A stretch of 13,120 nt of DNA from Pseudomonadota bacterium (GCA_023433655.1 JAEYUE010000327.1:1-13120), one strand, 5' to 3'; counted from the stretch's first letter, positions 1 through 6,880 are shown. Notes: generated by a model not told the origin, from the letters alone. Translations and numbers: made by a program.

Positions 1-678
1 GCCCAGGGGCAACGTGCCGAAATCGGCGCCCTGAACGCCGTCAAGGACAGCCTGAACCGCGGCCAGTCGGCCGTGGACGTCAGCCTGGCCGCGGGGGAAA
101 GCGTTTCCGACCTGCTGATTCAGCTGAAGGAAAAAGCCCTGGCCGCGACTGACACGTCGCTCACCACGGCCGCGCGCAACGCCCTGAATGAAGACTTCAC
201 CTCGATCCGCGACCAGATCGCCACCGTGGTGGAGAACGCTTCGTTCAACGGCGTCAATCTGCTCGATGGCTCGTCCACCGCCGGTTTCCAGGCGCTGGCC
301 AACGTTTCGGGCTCGACCATCACGATCAACGACGAGGACATGAGCCTCTCCGGTTCGATCGTGACGCTCGCCGCGACGGCGGAGATCGACACCTCGACGA
401 ACGCCACCAATGTTCTGGCTGACGTCAACGACTCCATCGCCAACGTGTCGGCTTCGCTGGCGCGTCTCGGCACCGGCTCGAAGTCGCTGGGCACCCATCT
501 GAGCTTCGTCGGCAAGCTCCAGGACACCCTGGAAGCCGGCGTGGGCAATCTGGTGGACGCCGATCTGGCCAAGGAAAGCGCCCGGCTGCAGTCCCTGCAA
601 ACCAAGCAACAGCTGGGTGTGCAGGCGCTGTCGATCGCCAACTCCTCGACCTCCATCCTGCTCGGACTGTTCCGTTAA
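1..678 (+). CDS. Flagellin, C-terminal part (5' end outside window)
   Basis: This is a flagellar filament subunit, exported by the flagellar type III apparatus and polymerised outside the cell. The reading frame is open from base 1 and ends at TAA 676-678, giving 225 residues. Alignment by eye with the complete flagellin at 1188-2024 (shared GESVSDLL, QLKEK, NLVDADLAKESARLQ, QQLG and LSIAN) suggests about 50 N-terminal residues are missing, so the full protein is about 275 aa. That is typical of the short alphaproteobacterial flagellins with only D0/D1 and a small central insertion. The conserved C-terminal D0/D1 helix (DADLAKESARLQSLQ) is intact and the chain ends in LGLFR. An internal ATG at 73 is not the start because conserved flagellin sequence continues upstream of it. 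flaG and a second flagellin follow. Which fljX paralogue it corresponds to cannot be told. Confidence 0.95.
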   Translation, partial: AQGQRAEIGALNAVKDSLNRGQSAVDVSLAAGESVSDLLIQLKEKALAATDTSLTTAARNALNEDFTSIRDQIATVVENASFNGVNLLDGSSTAGFQALANVSGSTITINDEDMSLSGSIVTLAATAEIDTSTNATNVLADVNDSIANVSASLARLGTGSKSLGTHLSFVGKLQDTLEAGVGNLVDADLAKESARLQSLQTKQQLGVQALSIANSSTSILLGLFR

Positions 679-724
679 GGATCGACCGGGAGGGCGGGAT
701 CTCAGGATCCCGCCCGACCGATCC
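679..724 (+). terminator. Long stem-loop directly after flagellin stop
   Basis: The structure starts one base after the flagellin TAA. An inner perfect 10-bp stem (GGGCGGGATC 692-701 with GATCCCGCCC 706-715, loop TCAG) sits inside an outer 6-bp stem (GGATCG 679-684 with CGATCC 719-724). There is no T-run after it, so it is not a textbook intrinsic terminator. It could end transcription or protect the flagellin mRNA 3' end, separating strong flagellin expression from flaG at 770. The pairing is seen directly; the function is inferred. Confidence 0.6.
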
Positions 725-769
725 GGGCCGCACCACGGAGACGCCGGCCAGTCGCCGGCGGAAGGAGAG

Positions 770-1057
770 ATGCAGAGCAATGCCAGGATAGATCCGACCG
801 GCGCCGCCGCCGTTCAGCCCGCCGCCGCGTCGACCGCGAGCGGCGATTTCCACGATTCCAGGTTTGCGCAGGAGGCCGAGCGCGCCGCCCGCTATCGCCT
901 GGTCATCGAGGAGGGGCCCCAGTCGGGATCCTTCATCTACAAGACCCTCGATCGGGTCACCGGAGAAGTGATCAAGCAGCTGCCGCGCGAACAGGTCGTC
1001 GACCTGATGCAGGCAGCCCAGTACAGCGCCGGGTCGGTGATCGACACCAAGGCCTGA
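770..1057 (+). CDS. flaG: FlaG-family flagellar protein
   Basis: A 95-residue protein of the FlaG family (small proteins encoded beside flagellins that affect filament length or assembly). The first ~45 residues are Ala/Asp-rich and probably disordered. The C-terminal half carries the family signature: YRLVIEEGPQSGSFIYKTLD, followed by a TGEVIKQLPREQVVDLM stretch. ATG 770 is chosen because GAAGGAGA lies at 761-768 immediately before it, and because the frame further upstream encodes only Arg/Pro-rich noise overlapping the flagellin. It sits between two flagellin genes, 91 bases after the first and 130 before the second. That context agrees with a filament-related role. Its exact function in this lineage is not settled. 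Confidence 0.88.
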   Translation: MQSNARIDPTGAAAVQPAAASTASGDFHDSRFAQEAERAARYRLVIEEGPQSGSFIYKTLDRVTGEVIKQLPREQVVDLMQAAQYSAGSVIDTKA

Positions 1058-1105
1058 CGCCGCAGCGTATTCGCAAGACCCGCCGCGCAGGAGCGATCCG
1101 CGCGG

Positions 1106-1137
1106 TTAAAATGCGTGGCTATCGGCCGTTAACCATG
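1106..1137 (+). promoter_or_regulatory. Candidate CtrA half-sites before the second flagellin
   Basis: The 130-base gap between flaG and the flagellin at 1188 has TTAA at 1106-1109 and GTTAACCAT at 1128-1136. The latter closely matches the TTAACCAT-type half-site bound by the cell-cycle regulator CtrA in Caulobacterales. The two TTAA words are not in the canonical N7 spacing, so this is weaker than the site at 2240-2254. No convincing sigma-54 element (TGGCAC-N5-TTGC) was found in the gap. Regulation by CtrA is inferred. Confidence 0.4.
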
Positions 1138-1187
1138 TGTGCACGGTTCGTCTCCTAGCCTTGGCCAAACCTGAAAGGCCGAGTCGG

Positions 1188-2024
1188 ATGACGAACAGCG
1201 TCCACACCAACACTTCCGCCGCCATCGCGCTGCAGAATCTGACGCGCACCAATGATCGCCTCGGCGACGTCCAGAGCCGCATCTCGACCGGGCTGAAGGT
1301 GCAGGGGGCCAAGGACAACGCCGCCATCTGGGCCATCGCCCAGCAGCAGCGCGCCGATGTCGGAGCGCTGAGCGCGGTCAAGCAGAGCCTCGACCGGGCG
1401 ACCTCGATCGCCGATGTCGCCCTGTCCGCCGGCGAGTCGGTCTCGGACCTGCTGAACCAGCTGAAAGAGAAGGTCGTCGCGGCCAAGGACTCCTCGCTGA
1501 AGACCCAGTCCCGCGAGCTGCTCGACGCCGACTTCCAGGCCCTGCTTCGCGCGATCTCCTCGGCCGTCGAGAATGCGACCTTCGACGGCGGCAACATCCT
1601 CGACGGCAGCCTGACGACCGGGATCCAATTCCTGGCCAACGCCGACGCCACCTCCTTCGTCACGCTTTCAGCCAAGGATCTCAGTCTCGGCGGCGCGATT
1701 ATCGAACTGTCGATGTCCGACAGCCTGCTGACCCTGACGGGCGCGACACAGGCCCTGACGCGCCTGGACGACTCGATCACCCAGCTGAACGCCTCTCTGG
1801 GCGAAATCGGCGCCCAGGCGAAGCAGATCGAGGCGCACCAGAACTTCGTCACCAAGCTGGTCGACACCCTGGAGTCCGGAATCGGCAACCTCGTGGACGC
1901 CGACCTCGCCAAGGAGAGCGCGCGGCTGCAGGCCCTGCAGGTTCAGCAGCAGCTGGGGGCGCAGTCCCTGTCGATCGCCAACCAGGCGCCGCAGATCATC
2001 CTGTCGCTGTTCCGCGGCGGCTAG
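1188..2024 (+). CDS. Flagellin, complete
   Basis: A complete 278-residue flagellin. The N-terminal D0/D1 region (residues ~1-140) carries SVHTNTSAAIALQNL and RISTGLKV. A short variable middle follows (~145-195). The C-terminal D1/D0 helix region (~200-278) carries NLVDADLAKESARLQALQ and ends LSLFRGG. ATG 1188 is chosen because the family consensus begins MxNSVxTN and AAAGG lies at 1174-1178. The 17 codons open upstream of it do not look like flagellin. It is a paralogue of the gene at 1-678, with the same length class and clear nucleotide similarity in the 3' end, so the two arose by tandem duplication with flaG between or inserted. Like other flagellins here it lacks a signal peptide and would use the flagellar export route. 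CtrA-like half-sites lie just upstream. Confidence 0.96.
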   Translation: MTNSVHTNTSAAIALQNLTRTNDRLGDVQSRISTGLKVQGAKDNAAIWAIAQQQRADVGALSAVKQSLDRATSIADVALSAGESVSDLLNQLKEKVVAAKDSSLKTQSRELLDADFQALLRAISSAVENATFDGGNILDGSLTTGIQFLANADATSFVTLSAKDLSLGGAIIELSMSDSLLTLTGATQALTRLDDSITQLNASLGEIGAQAKQIEAHQNFVTKLVDTLESGIGNLVDADLAKESARLQALQVQQQLGAQSLSIANQAPQIILSLFRGG

Positions 2025-2146
2025 ATCCGGGCGCTGCGGGCGCCGGAATGACCGATGTGCACGGGGCCTGGCCGCCGCCGTTGGGCGCGGGGGCCGAATC
2101 CGTAAAGGGCGAGCAGCGATCTCAGGGTTTCGGCGAAGGCAGACAT
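2021..2146 (-). CDS. Candidate 41-aa small protein antisense to the flagellin-flaEY gap
   Basis: On the minus strand ATG 2146-2144 is preceded by AGGAG (2160-2156) with a 9-base spacer, one of the best ribosome binding sites in the window. The frame encodes 41 residues beginning MSAFAETLRSLLALYGFG, a possible amphipathic helix, followed by an Arg/Pro-rich tail. The stop TAG (2023-2021) overlaps the flagellin stop (2022-2024) on the other strand. The CtrA-like box at 2240-2254 lies about 95 bases upstream and could serve it as well as flaEY. I do not recognise a family. With 41 codons in GC-rich DNA, chance occurrence is possible; the ribosome binding site and compact fit in the gap are the support. 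Confidence 0.4.
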   Translation of the reverse strand: MSAFAETLRSLLALYGFGPRAQRRRPGPVHIGHSGARSARI

Positions 2147-2239
2147 GACGCACGTCTCCTGCTTCTGCGGCGAAGGCTGAACCCCCGCCGTCAGCCATTG
2201 TTCCCTGAGTCGCGGTCGGTGTCGCTCCGCGGCCTGATG

Positions 2240-2254
2240 TTAAGGTCCCGTTAC
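2240..2254 (+). promoter_or_regulatory. Candidate CtrA box before flaEY
   Basis: TTAA (2240-2243), seven bases, then TTAC (2251-2254) matches the CtrA consensus TTAA-N7-TTAA with one mismatch and exact spacing. It ends 35 bases before the flaEY start, in the 265-base gap after the second flagellin. That gap otherwise holds only the antisense small ORF. The near-palindromic site could also read toward the small ORF. The motif is seen directly; CtrA control is inferred from the organism and the flagellar context. Confidence 0.5.
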
Positions 2255-2289
2255 CGCCGCTCCGCCACACTGGCCGCCGGGAGCGCCGC

Positions 2290-5046
2290 GTGATCGACAA
2301 CAGCTATCTTCTCGGACTCTTCGGCGGTGCGGCCTCCACCTCGCTGACCCCGACGACGACGGCCGCGCTGAACCAGGCTGCGCGCAAACAGCCGACGCCG
2401 CCGTGGTCGAGCAGCGCCGAACCGCCCAAGGCCGACGCCCTGGTCCGGGCGGCGCTCGGCGGCCGCAGGTTCATCAACGAGGACGCGGCCCGGCTCGACG
2501 TGAAGAGCGCGTCGGCAGACTACCGGAAGCTCTTCGCCCTCTACCAGGGACTGGACACGCTGAACGCCCTCGCGAACCGCTCAAGGATCGAGGGGGTCGG
2601 CGAGCTCGAGTTGGCTCAGCTGGACAGGCGGTTCGCCGCCGGCCTGGCCGAGGTCGGATCGTGGCTGTCGGCCACGGAATTCGACGCCTTCCGCATGGTC
2701 CAGGGCACGTCGAAGATGACCAGCAAGACGACGGCCGCCGTGCCGCGGGACAGCGCGCAATCCGTCACCGGCCCCATCCATGAGGGTTCGGTCGATACGC
2801 CGGTCGCCGCCTTCCAGGGCGACACCCGCTTCAACATGACGATCAGGGTGCCCGTCGGCGTCGACGGCTCCCAGACCACGACGGTGGCGATCGACCTCGC
2901 GGACATGGGCGCGACGCCGCGCACCCTCGACAACGTCCTCAGCCACATCAACGGCAAGCTGGAAGCCGCCGGCTTCCAGACCCGCCTCGGACGGGAGCAG
3001 ATCAAGGCCGAGGCGAAGACCCTGCAGGTCAACGGCAAGACCGTGACCCTTCCGGCGGGACCCGACCGGTGGGCCCTCGTCATCCGCGGCGCCTCGACCG
3101 AGACGGTCGGGTTCGACGCCGCAGAGACCTCGGACGCCGTCTATGTCGTTCAGTCGGCGGGCGCTGGCGGCGCGAACCAACTGCTGAAGTTCCAGAGCGA
3201 CGGCGGCGCCGCCCCGGAGCCGACGACCGGCGGCGTGGGGGAAACCCATTGGGTCCAGGGCCGCCTATCGCAGGACGCCCTCCCCGCGGGGGTCGAGGCG
3301 GTCCGGGCCAGCGCCGTCGGCCCCGACGGCTCGCTGTGGATCGTCGCCGACGTCGCAGCAGGGCCCGACACCCAGCCGATCAAGGGGGGTCAGGACGTCG
3401 CCCTGATGAGATTCGACACGGCCGGACGCCTGGTGGCGACACGGACGCTCGGCGCCGCCTCCACCGCAAGCGGCTACGCCATCGCCGTCAACGCGGACGG
3501 TGAGGTCGCCGTGGCCGGTTCCGTCATCGGGGCCCTCAACACGACGACGGGTGACGCCGGCAAGACGGGCGAGCAGGCGGACGTCGCCGACAGCTTCGTC
3601 ACCGTGTTTGACAAGGACGGCCAGGAGCTGTGGACGCAGCGCCGGGGCGCCCGCGCTGCGGACGAGGCCACCTCGGTCGGCTTCGGCGCAGACGGAACGG
3701 TCTATATCGCCGGGCGCGCGAAATCAGCCGTGGCCGGCGCCTCGGCCGTCGGCGGCTGGGACGGCTATGTGCAGGCCTTCAGGGCGGGCGAGCCCTATCC
3801 GACAGCGGGAATCGTCTCCGGCGCCGTGGCGACCCGGCAGTTCGGAACCGCCGCCGACGACGGCGTCGACGCCATGGTCGTCGACGGCTCCAGCCTCTAC
3901 ACGGCCGGCGTCGAGGACGGGCGCGCGGTCGTGCGTCGTTTCTCCCTCGATGCGGACGGCGTCCCCACCCTGGCGTCGACCCGGGACCTCGGCGCGATCA
4001 GCGGCGAAATCGGCGGGCTGTCGGTCTCGGGCGGCAAGGTCATCGTCACCGGCGCCAGCCGGGACAGCGGGCTTTCAGCGGGCGCCGTCACCGTCGCCCA
4101 TTCCGGCGGCAAGGACGTCTTCGTCGCCGCCCTCGAGGCCGACCTCACCCCCTCGGGCGCCGACCGGCTGAGCTGGTACGGCGGGGCCGGGGACGACAGC
4201 GCCGCCGACGTCAAGGTGCATGGCGGCAAGGTCTGGATCACCGGCGTCGCCGATCGGGACCCGACCGCGGACCCGGAGGACCCGTCCCGGGGGTATCTGG
4301 TCCGGCTGGATCCCCTCACCGGCGCGGCCGAGTACCAGAGAAGCTGGTCAGGCGACGGCGACCAGGCGCGCCCGATGACGCTGGCCGTCGCTTCGGACGG
4401 CGCCAGCGTTCTGGACCGGCTGGGCCTGCCGAAGGGCGAGATCGCCCAGAGCGATTCGAAGCGGCTGGTCGACGCCACCTCCCTGCGCGTCGGCGACCGG
4501 TTCTACGTCAGTCCGGCCGATGGCGGCCGTTCCGTACCGGTGACCATCGTCGCCAAGGACACCCTGGCCACCTTGGCCCGCAAGATCGAGATCGCCTCAA
4601 ATGGCCGGCTGAAGGTCACGGTGGCGTCCGAGGGCGGCTCGGTGACCGGGATGGATGGCGAGGTGGCCGCCACCACCGGCGGGTTTCAGCGACTGTCGAT
4701 CATGGCCCGCGACGGCCGGGCCGGCGCTGTCCTGACCGCGGGCGAGACCGGGCGCGACGCTCTGGCCGGCCTTGGTCTGTCCCCGGGTTTCGTCGGCCCG
4801 ACGAGCGGCGACGATGTTCGCAGGACCTTCGGGCTCGATCTGCCCGCGGGGCTCAGGCTGAAGGACGCCGCGGCGGCGAGGACGGCGGGTGAACGCCTGC
4901 AGGCGGCCATGAAGGCGGTTCGGGACGCCTACCGCTCGCTGGATCCGGCGACCAGCCTTGCTGCCGCCGCTAGCGGGCCGGTCCCGGCCTATCTGTCCAC
5001 TCAGCTCGCCAACTACCAGGCCGCCCTGGCGCGCCTCGGCGGCTAG
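2290..5046 (+). CDS. flaEY: FlaEY-type flagellar protein with central beta-propeller
   Basis: A 918-residue protein that I assign to the FlaEY type of Caulobacterales, which was genetically linked to normal flagellin production. GTG 2290 is the start, with GGGAG just upstream at 2279-2283. The N-terminus (MIDNSYLLGLFGG) is followed by a helical part, then at ~178-245 a beta-rich segment with TLDNVLSHINGKLEAAGF. From ~337 to ~705 there are six clear repeats plus a partial seventh, of the form DG-x-hydrophobic-x-hydrophobic-AG/TG ... aromatic-x-Asp ... LG. They begin near 337, 396, 460, 526, 574, 638 and 693 and read as beta-propeller (SBBP-like) blades. At ~731-828 a segment with TLATLARKIE and ALAGLGLSPG resembles the flagellin-IN/FliD style. 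No helix-turn-helix, signal peptide or membrane span is seen. The assignment rests on size, genomic place and overall look. Confidence 0.75.
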   Translation: MIDNSYLLGLFGGAASTSLTPTTTAALNQAARKQPTPPWSSSAEPPKADALVRAALGGRRFINEDAARLDVKSASADYRKLFALYQGLDTLNALANRSRIEGVGELELAQLDRRFAAGLAEVGSWLSATEFDAFRMVQGTSKMTSKTTAAVPRDSAQSVTGPIHEGSVDTPVAAFQGDTRFNMTIRVPVGVDGSQTTTVAIDLADMGATPRTLDNVLSHINGKLEAAGFQTRLGREQIKAEAKTLQVNGKTVTLPAGPDRWALVIRGASTETVGFDAAETSDAVYVVQSAGAGGANQLLKFQSDGGAAPEPTTGGVGETHWVQGRLSQDALPAGVEAVRASAVGPDGSLWIVADVAAGPDTQPIKGGQDVALMRFDTAGRLVATRTLGAASTASGYAIAVNADGEVAVAGSVIGALNTTTGDAGKTGEQADVADSFVTVFDKDGQELWTQRRGARAADEATSVGFGADGTVYIAGRAKSAVAGASAVGGWDGYVQAFRAGEPYPTAGIVSGAVATRQFGTAADDGVDAMVVDGSSLYTAGVEDGRAVVRRFSLDADGVPTLASTRDLGAISGEIGGLSVSGGKVIVTGASRDSGLSAGAVTVAHSGGKDVFVAALEADLTPSGADRLSWYGGAGDDSAADVKVHGGKVWITGVADRDPTADPEDPSRGYLVRLDPLTGAAEYQRSWSGDGDQARPMTLAVASDGASVLDRLGLPKGEIAQSDSKRLVDATSLRVGDRFYVSPADGGRSVPVTIVAKDTLATLARKIEIASNGRLKVTVASEGGSVTGMDGEVAATTGGFQRLSIMARDGRAGAVLTAGETGRDALAGLGLSPGFVGPTSGDDVRRTFGLDLPAGLRLKDAAAARTAGERLQAAMKAVRDAYRSLDPATSLAAAASGPVPAYLSTQLANYQAALARLGG

Positions 5047-5121
5047 CCGAACCCGGACGAAGGCCGTTGACGGCGCATGTCCCGGCGGGGTTATTGGACT
5101 CCCCAGCCGCGCGAGCCTTCC

Positions 5122-5775
5122 ATGCCCCGAGACAACCGCATCCTTATCGCCATCGGCGCCGGCCTCGCGGTTCTGGCGGCCGTCGCGATCGCGCTGCTGT
5201 TCTCTGCGGGTCGTGATCGCGACCCGGCCCCGCCGCCGGCGGCGCAGGGCGGACTGACGGTCGACGTCGCCGACGCCCCGGAGCTGAACACCGCCCGCGA
5301 GCTGCGCTGCTACGTCGACGGACAGTTCATGGGCATGGCGACCCTGGCCGATTGCGCCCGCCGCAACGGCGTGGCCACCGACGCCCTCGATGTCGGCGTT
5401 GACGAGACGGGCGCGCTGGTCGCCCTGCCGGCCGTCCCCATGATCGAACCGCCGGTCGACGTCGCGGTCGGAGGGGTCGAGCAGGAGCCTGCGGTCGTCC
5501 AGGCGGAGCAGCCCGCAGCGCCGGCGACCGGGGCCCAGTGCCTGCGCCATACCGGCTCCGACTGGAGGGCCGTCTCGTCGAACATGAGCCTGAACGCCTG
5601 CGTTCAGGCGCTCTACTCCGGCACCTGCGTCCGCCCGGGCGACGCCCTTTACGGCCGCTGGGGCAACACGACCCTGCGACTTGTGCCGCGGCGCGTCGAG
5701 CAATCGCCCGACAACAACCGGTTCACCACCCTGGTCGAACAGGACCGCAGCTGCCAGTTCCCGGACCTTCGCTGA
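5122..5775 (+). CDS. Membrane-anchored six-cysteine envelope protein, unknown function
   Basis: A 217-residue protein of no family I recognise. Residues ~7-29 form one hydrophobic span after MPRDNR, so the chain is probably anchored N-in with the rest in the periplasm. A Pro/Ala-rich linker (34-42) follows. A first module contains RCYVDGQF and C78, and a second runs from C140 to C211. The six cysteines (63, 78, 140, 160, 169, 211) are an even number, suiting periplasmic disulfides. Residues ~101-138 are a low-complexity Val/Pro/Glu/Ala linker. ATG 5122 is preferred to ATG 5077 because it places the hydrophobic span near the N-terminus; the 15 extra codons are not distinctive, and neither has a strong ribosome binding site. 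Its stop overlaps the next start (TGATG), so the two proteins are probably made together. Confidence 0.75.
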   Translation: MPRDNRILIAIGAGLAVLAAVAIALLFSAGRDRDPAPPPAAQGGLTVDVADAPELNTARELRCYVDGQFMGMATLADCARRNGVATDALDVGVDETGALVALPAVPMIEPPVDVAVGGVEQEPAVVQAEQPAAPATGAQCLRHTGSDWRAVSSNMSLNACVQALYSGTCVRPGDALYGRWGNTTLRLVPRRVEQSPDNNRFTTLVEQDRSCQFPDLR

Positions 5776-6224
5776 TGACCGCCTCCCGTTTTCTGGCCGC
5801 TGGATTCGGACTCGTCGCCCTGGCGGCCTGCGGGGGCGCGGTCGAGGCGCCCTATGAGCCCGGCGTCTGTTTCGCCGTCGAGCAGGGCGCGGCCGGCGAG
5901 GCTCCGGCTTTCCACAAGCTGGCCGAGGACCAGCCGCAGATCGAATACTGCGCGGCGCGTCTCGAAGAGATGCGCCTGCGCTTCCTGCGCCAAGGCGGCA
6001 GCCGTCAGGAAATCATCGGCGCCTACCAGGGACAGTTCATCTTCCTCGACCGGGAGGGCGTCTGGATCGGCAAGACCATCGACGGCTCCCGCTTCATCCT
6101 CATGGCGCGCACCGGCGATGGCCGTCTGGCGGTCCCCGGCGCGATCACGCGGGACGAAACCGGGCGGCCGGTCGGCGTAGCGGCGCCGCCGGAGCCGGCT
6201 CCGGCCCCTGCGCCGGGGCGGTAG
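5775..6224 (+). CDS. Small lipoprotein, unknown function
   Basis: A 149-residue predicted lipoprotein. The signal peptide MTASRFLAAGFGLVA ends in the lipobox LAAC with Cys19 as the lipidated residue. It would be processed by LspA, whose gene lies at 8933-9442. The mature part has two further cysteines (32 and 59), a helical EYCAARLEEMRLRFL region, a beta-looking GQFIFLDREGVWIG stretch and a Pro/Ala-rich C-terminal tail. The ATG at 5775 shares bases with the stop of the upstream six-cysteine gene (TGATG), implying translational coupling. The frame is open upstream to 5538 but that part is Arg-rich and overlaps the upstream gene. I cannot assign a family; it likely acts with the protein before it in the envelope. 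Confidence 0.8.
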   Translation: MTASRFLAAGFGLVALAACGGAVEAPYEPGVCFAVEQGAAGEAPAFHKLAEDQPQIEYCAARLEEMRLRFLRQGGSRQEIIGAYQGQFIFLDREGVWIGKTIDGSRFILMARTGDGRLAVPGAITRDETGRPVGVAAPPEPAPAPAPGR

Positions 6225-6225
6225 C

Positions 6226-6263
6226 GAACAAAACTGGAACATCGGTCCGTGATCAGCTAGATT
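6226..6263 (+). promoter_or_regulatory. SOS (LexA) box and promoter of ssb
   Basis: GAAC (6226-6229), seven bases, then GAAC (6237-6240) is an exact copy, in reverse orientation, of the alphaproteobacterial LexA box GTTC-N7-GTTC. A -10 like element GCTAGATT (6256-6263) matches the Caulobacter housekeeping consensus GCTANAWC at 7 of 8 positions. With TAGATT as -10, the -35 hexamer 17 bases upstream is TGGAAC (6235-6240), which overlaps the second half of the LexA box. LexA bound here would block RNA polymerase. The site sits 85 bases before the ssb start and is the strongest regulatory call in the window. Confidence 0.75.
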
Positions 6264-6324
6264 GCGGCCGCGAGAAATCAACCGGCAGGACGGCACCCGT
6301 CAGGCCCACAAAAAGGATTCGGCG

Positions 6325-6795
6325 ATGGCGGGCAGCGTCAACAAGGTCATTCTGGTCGGCAACCTGGGCAAGGATCCGGAGATCCGCACCCTCAACTCGG
6401 GCGAGCGCGTCGCGAATCTGTCGCTGGCGACGTCCGAACAGTGGCGCGACAAGGCCACCGGCGAGCGCAAGGAAAAGACCGAGTGGCACCGCGTGGTGAT
6501 CTTCAACGAGAACATCATCAAGGTGGCTGAGAACTATCTGAAGAAGGGCTCGACCGTTTACGTCGAAGGCTCACTGCAGACCCGCAAGTACGAGCAGAAC
6601 GGCGTCGAGAAATACACCACCGAGATCGTCCTGCAGAAGTTCCGCGGCGAACTGACCATGCTGGGCGGGCGCGACGGCGGCGGCGCCTCGCGCGGCGGCG
6701 ATGACGACTACTCTTCCGGCTTCTCGACCGGCGGCGCCAACAAGCCGAGCGGTCCGAAGGAAAGCTACGACCTGAACGACGACATCCCGTTCTAG
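6325..6795 (+). CDS. ssb: Single-stranded DNA-binding protein
   Basis: SSB coats single-stranded DNA in replication, recombination and repair and recruits partners through its acidic tail. The 156-residue protein has an N-terminal OB fold (about residues 4-110: NKVILVGNLGKDPE, then TEWHRVVIFNE, then YVEGSLQTRKYEQNG). A Gly/Ser-rich linker follows, and the invariant C-terminal tip is DLNDDIPF. Length and tail are normal for bacterial SSB. ATG 6325 is preferred over ATG 6262 because the family begins M-A-x-S-V-N-K and because 6262 lies within the -10 element. The SOS box at 6226-6240 indicates LexA repression and DNA-damage induction. It is likely a single-gene transcript. Confidence 0.98.
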   Translation: MAGSVNKVILVGNLGKDPEIRTLNSGERVANLSLATSEQWRDKATGERKEKTEWHRVVIFNENIIKVAENYLKKGSTVYVEGSLQTRKYEQNGVEKYTTEIVLQKFRGELTMLGGRDGGGASRGGDDDYSSGFSTGGANKPSGPKESYDLNDDIPF

Positions 6796-6880
6796 GCGGG
6801 TCCGCGGAACGGCCAGCGCCTCTGGACACCCGGCGCGCCTGCCTCCATCAATCCTTCCTGGTCCTGGGGAGGGAGATGCG

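Noticed and set aside
1106..1136. FliA-like (sigma-28) promoter resemblance: TAAA, 14 bases, GCCGTTAA
   Set aside because: Caulobacterales generally lack FliA, spacing and the -10 word are off consensus, and the same bases fit CtrA half-sites better.
2048..2293. 81-codon plus-strand frame between flagellin and flaEY
   Set aside because: It has an Arg/Leu-rich, low-information translation and no good ribosome binding site, and it overlaps the flaEY start. The minus-strand 41-codon frame in the same gap has much better start signals.
3630..4892. 420-codon plus-strand frame inside flaEY
   Set aside because: The translation is almost wholly Arg/Gly/Pro, a +1 shadow of flaEY, which itself has a clear repeat pattern.
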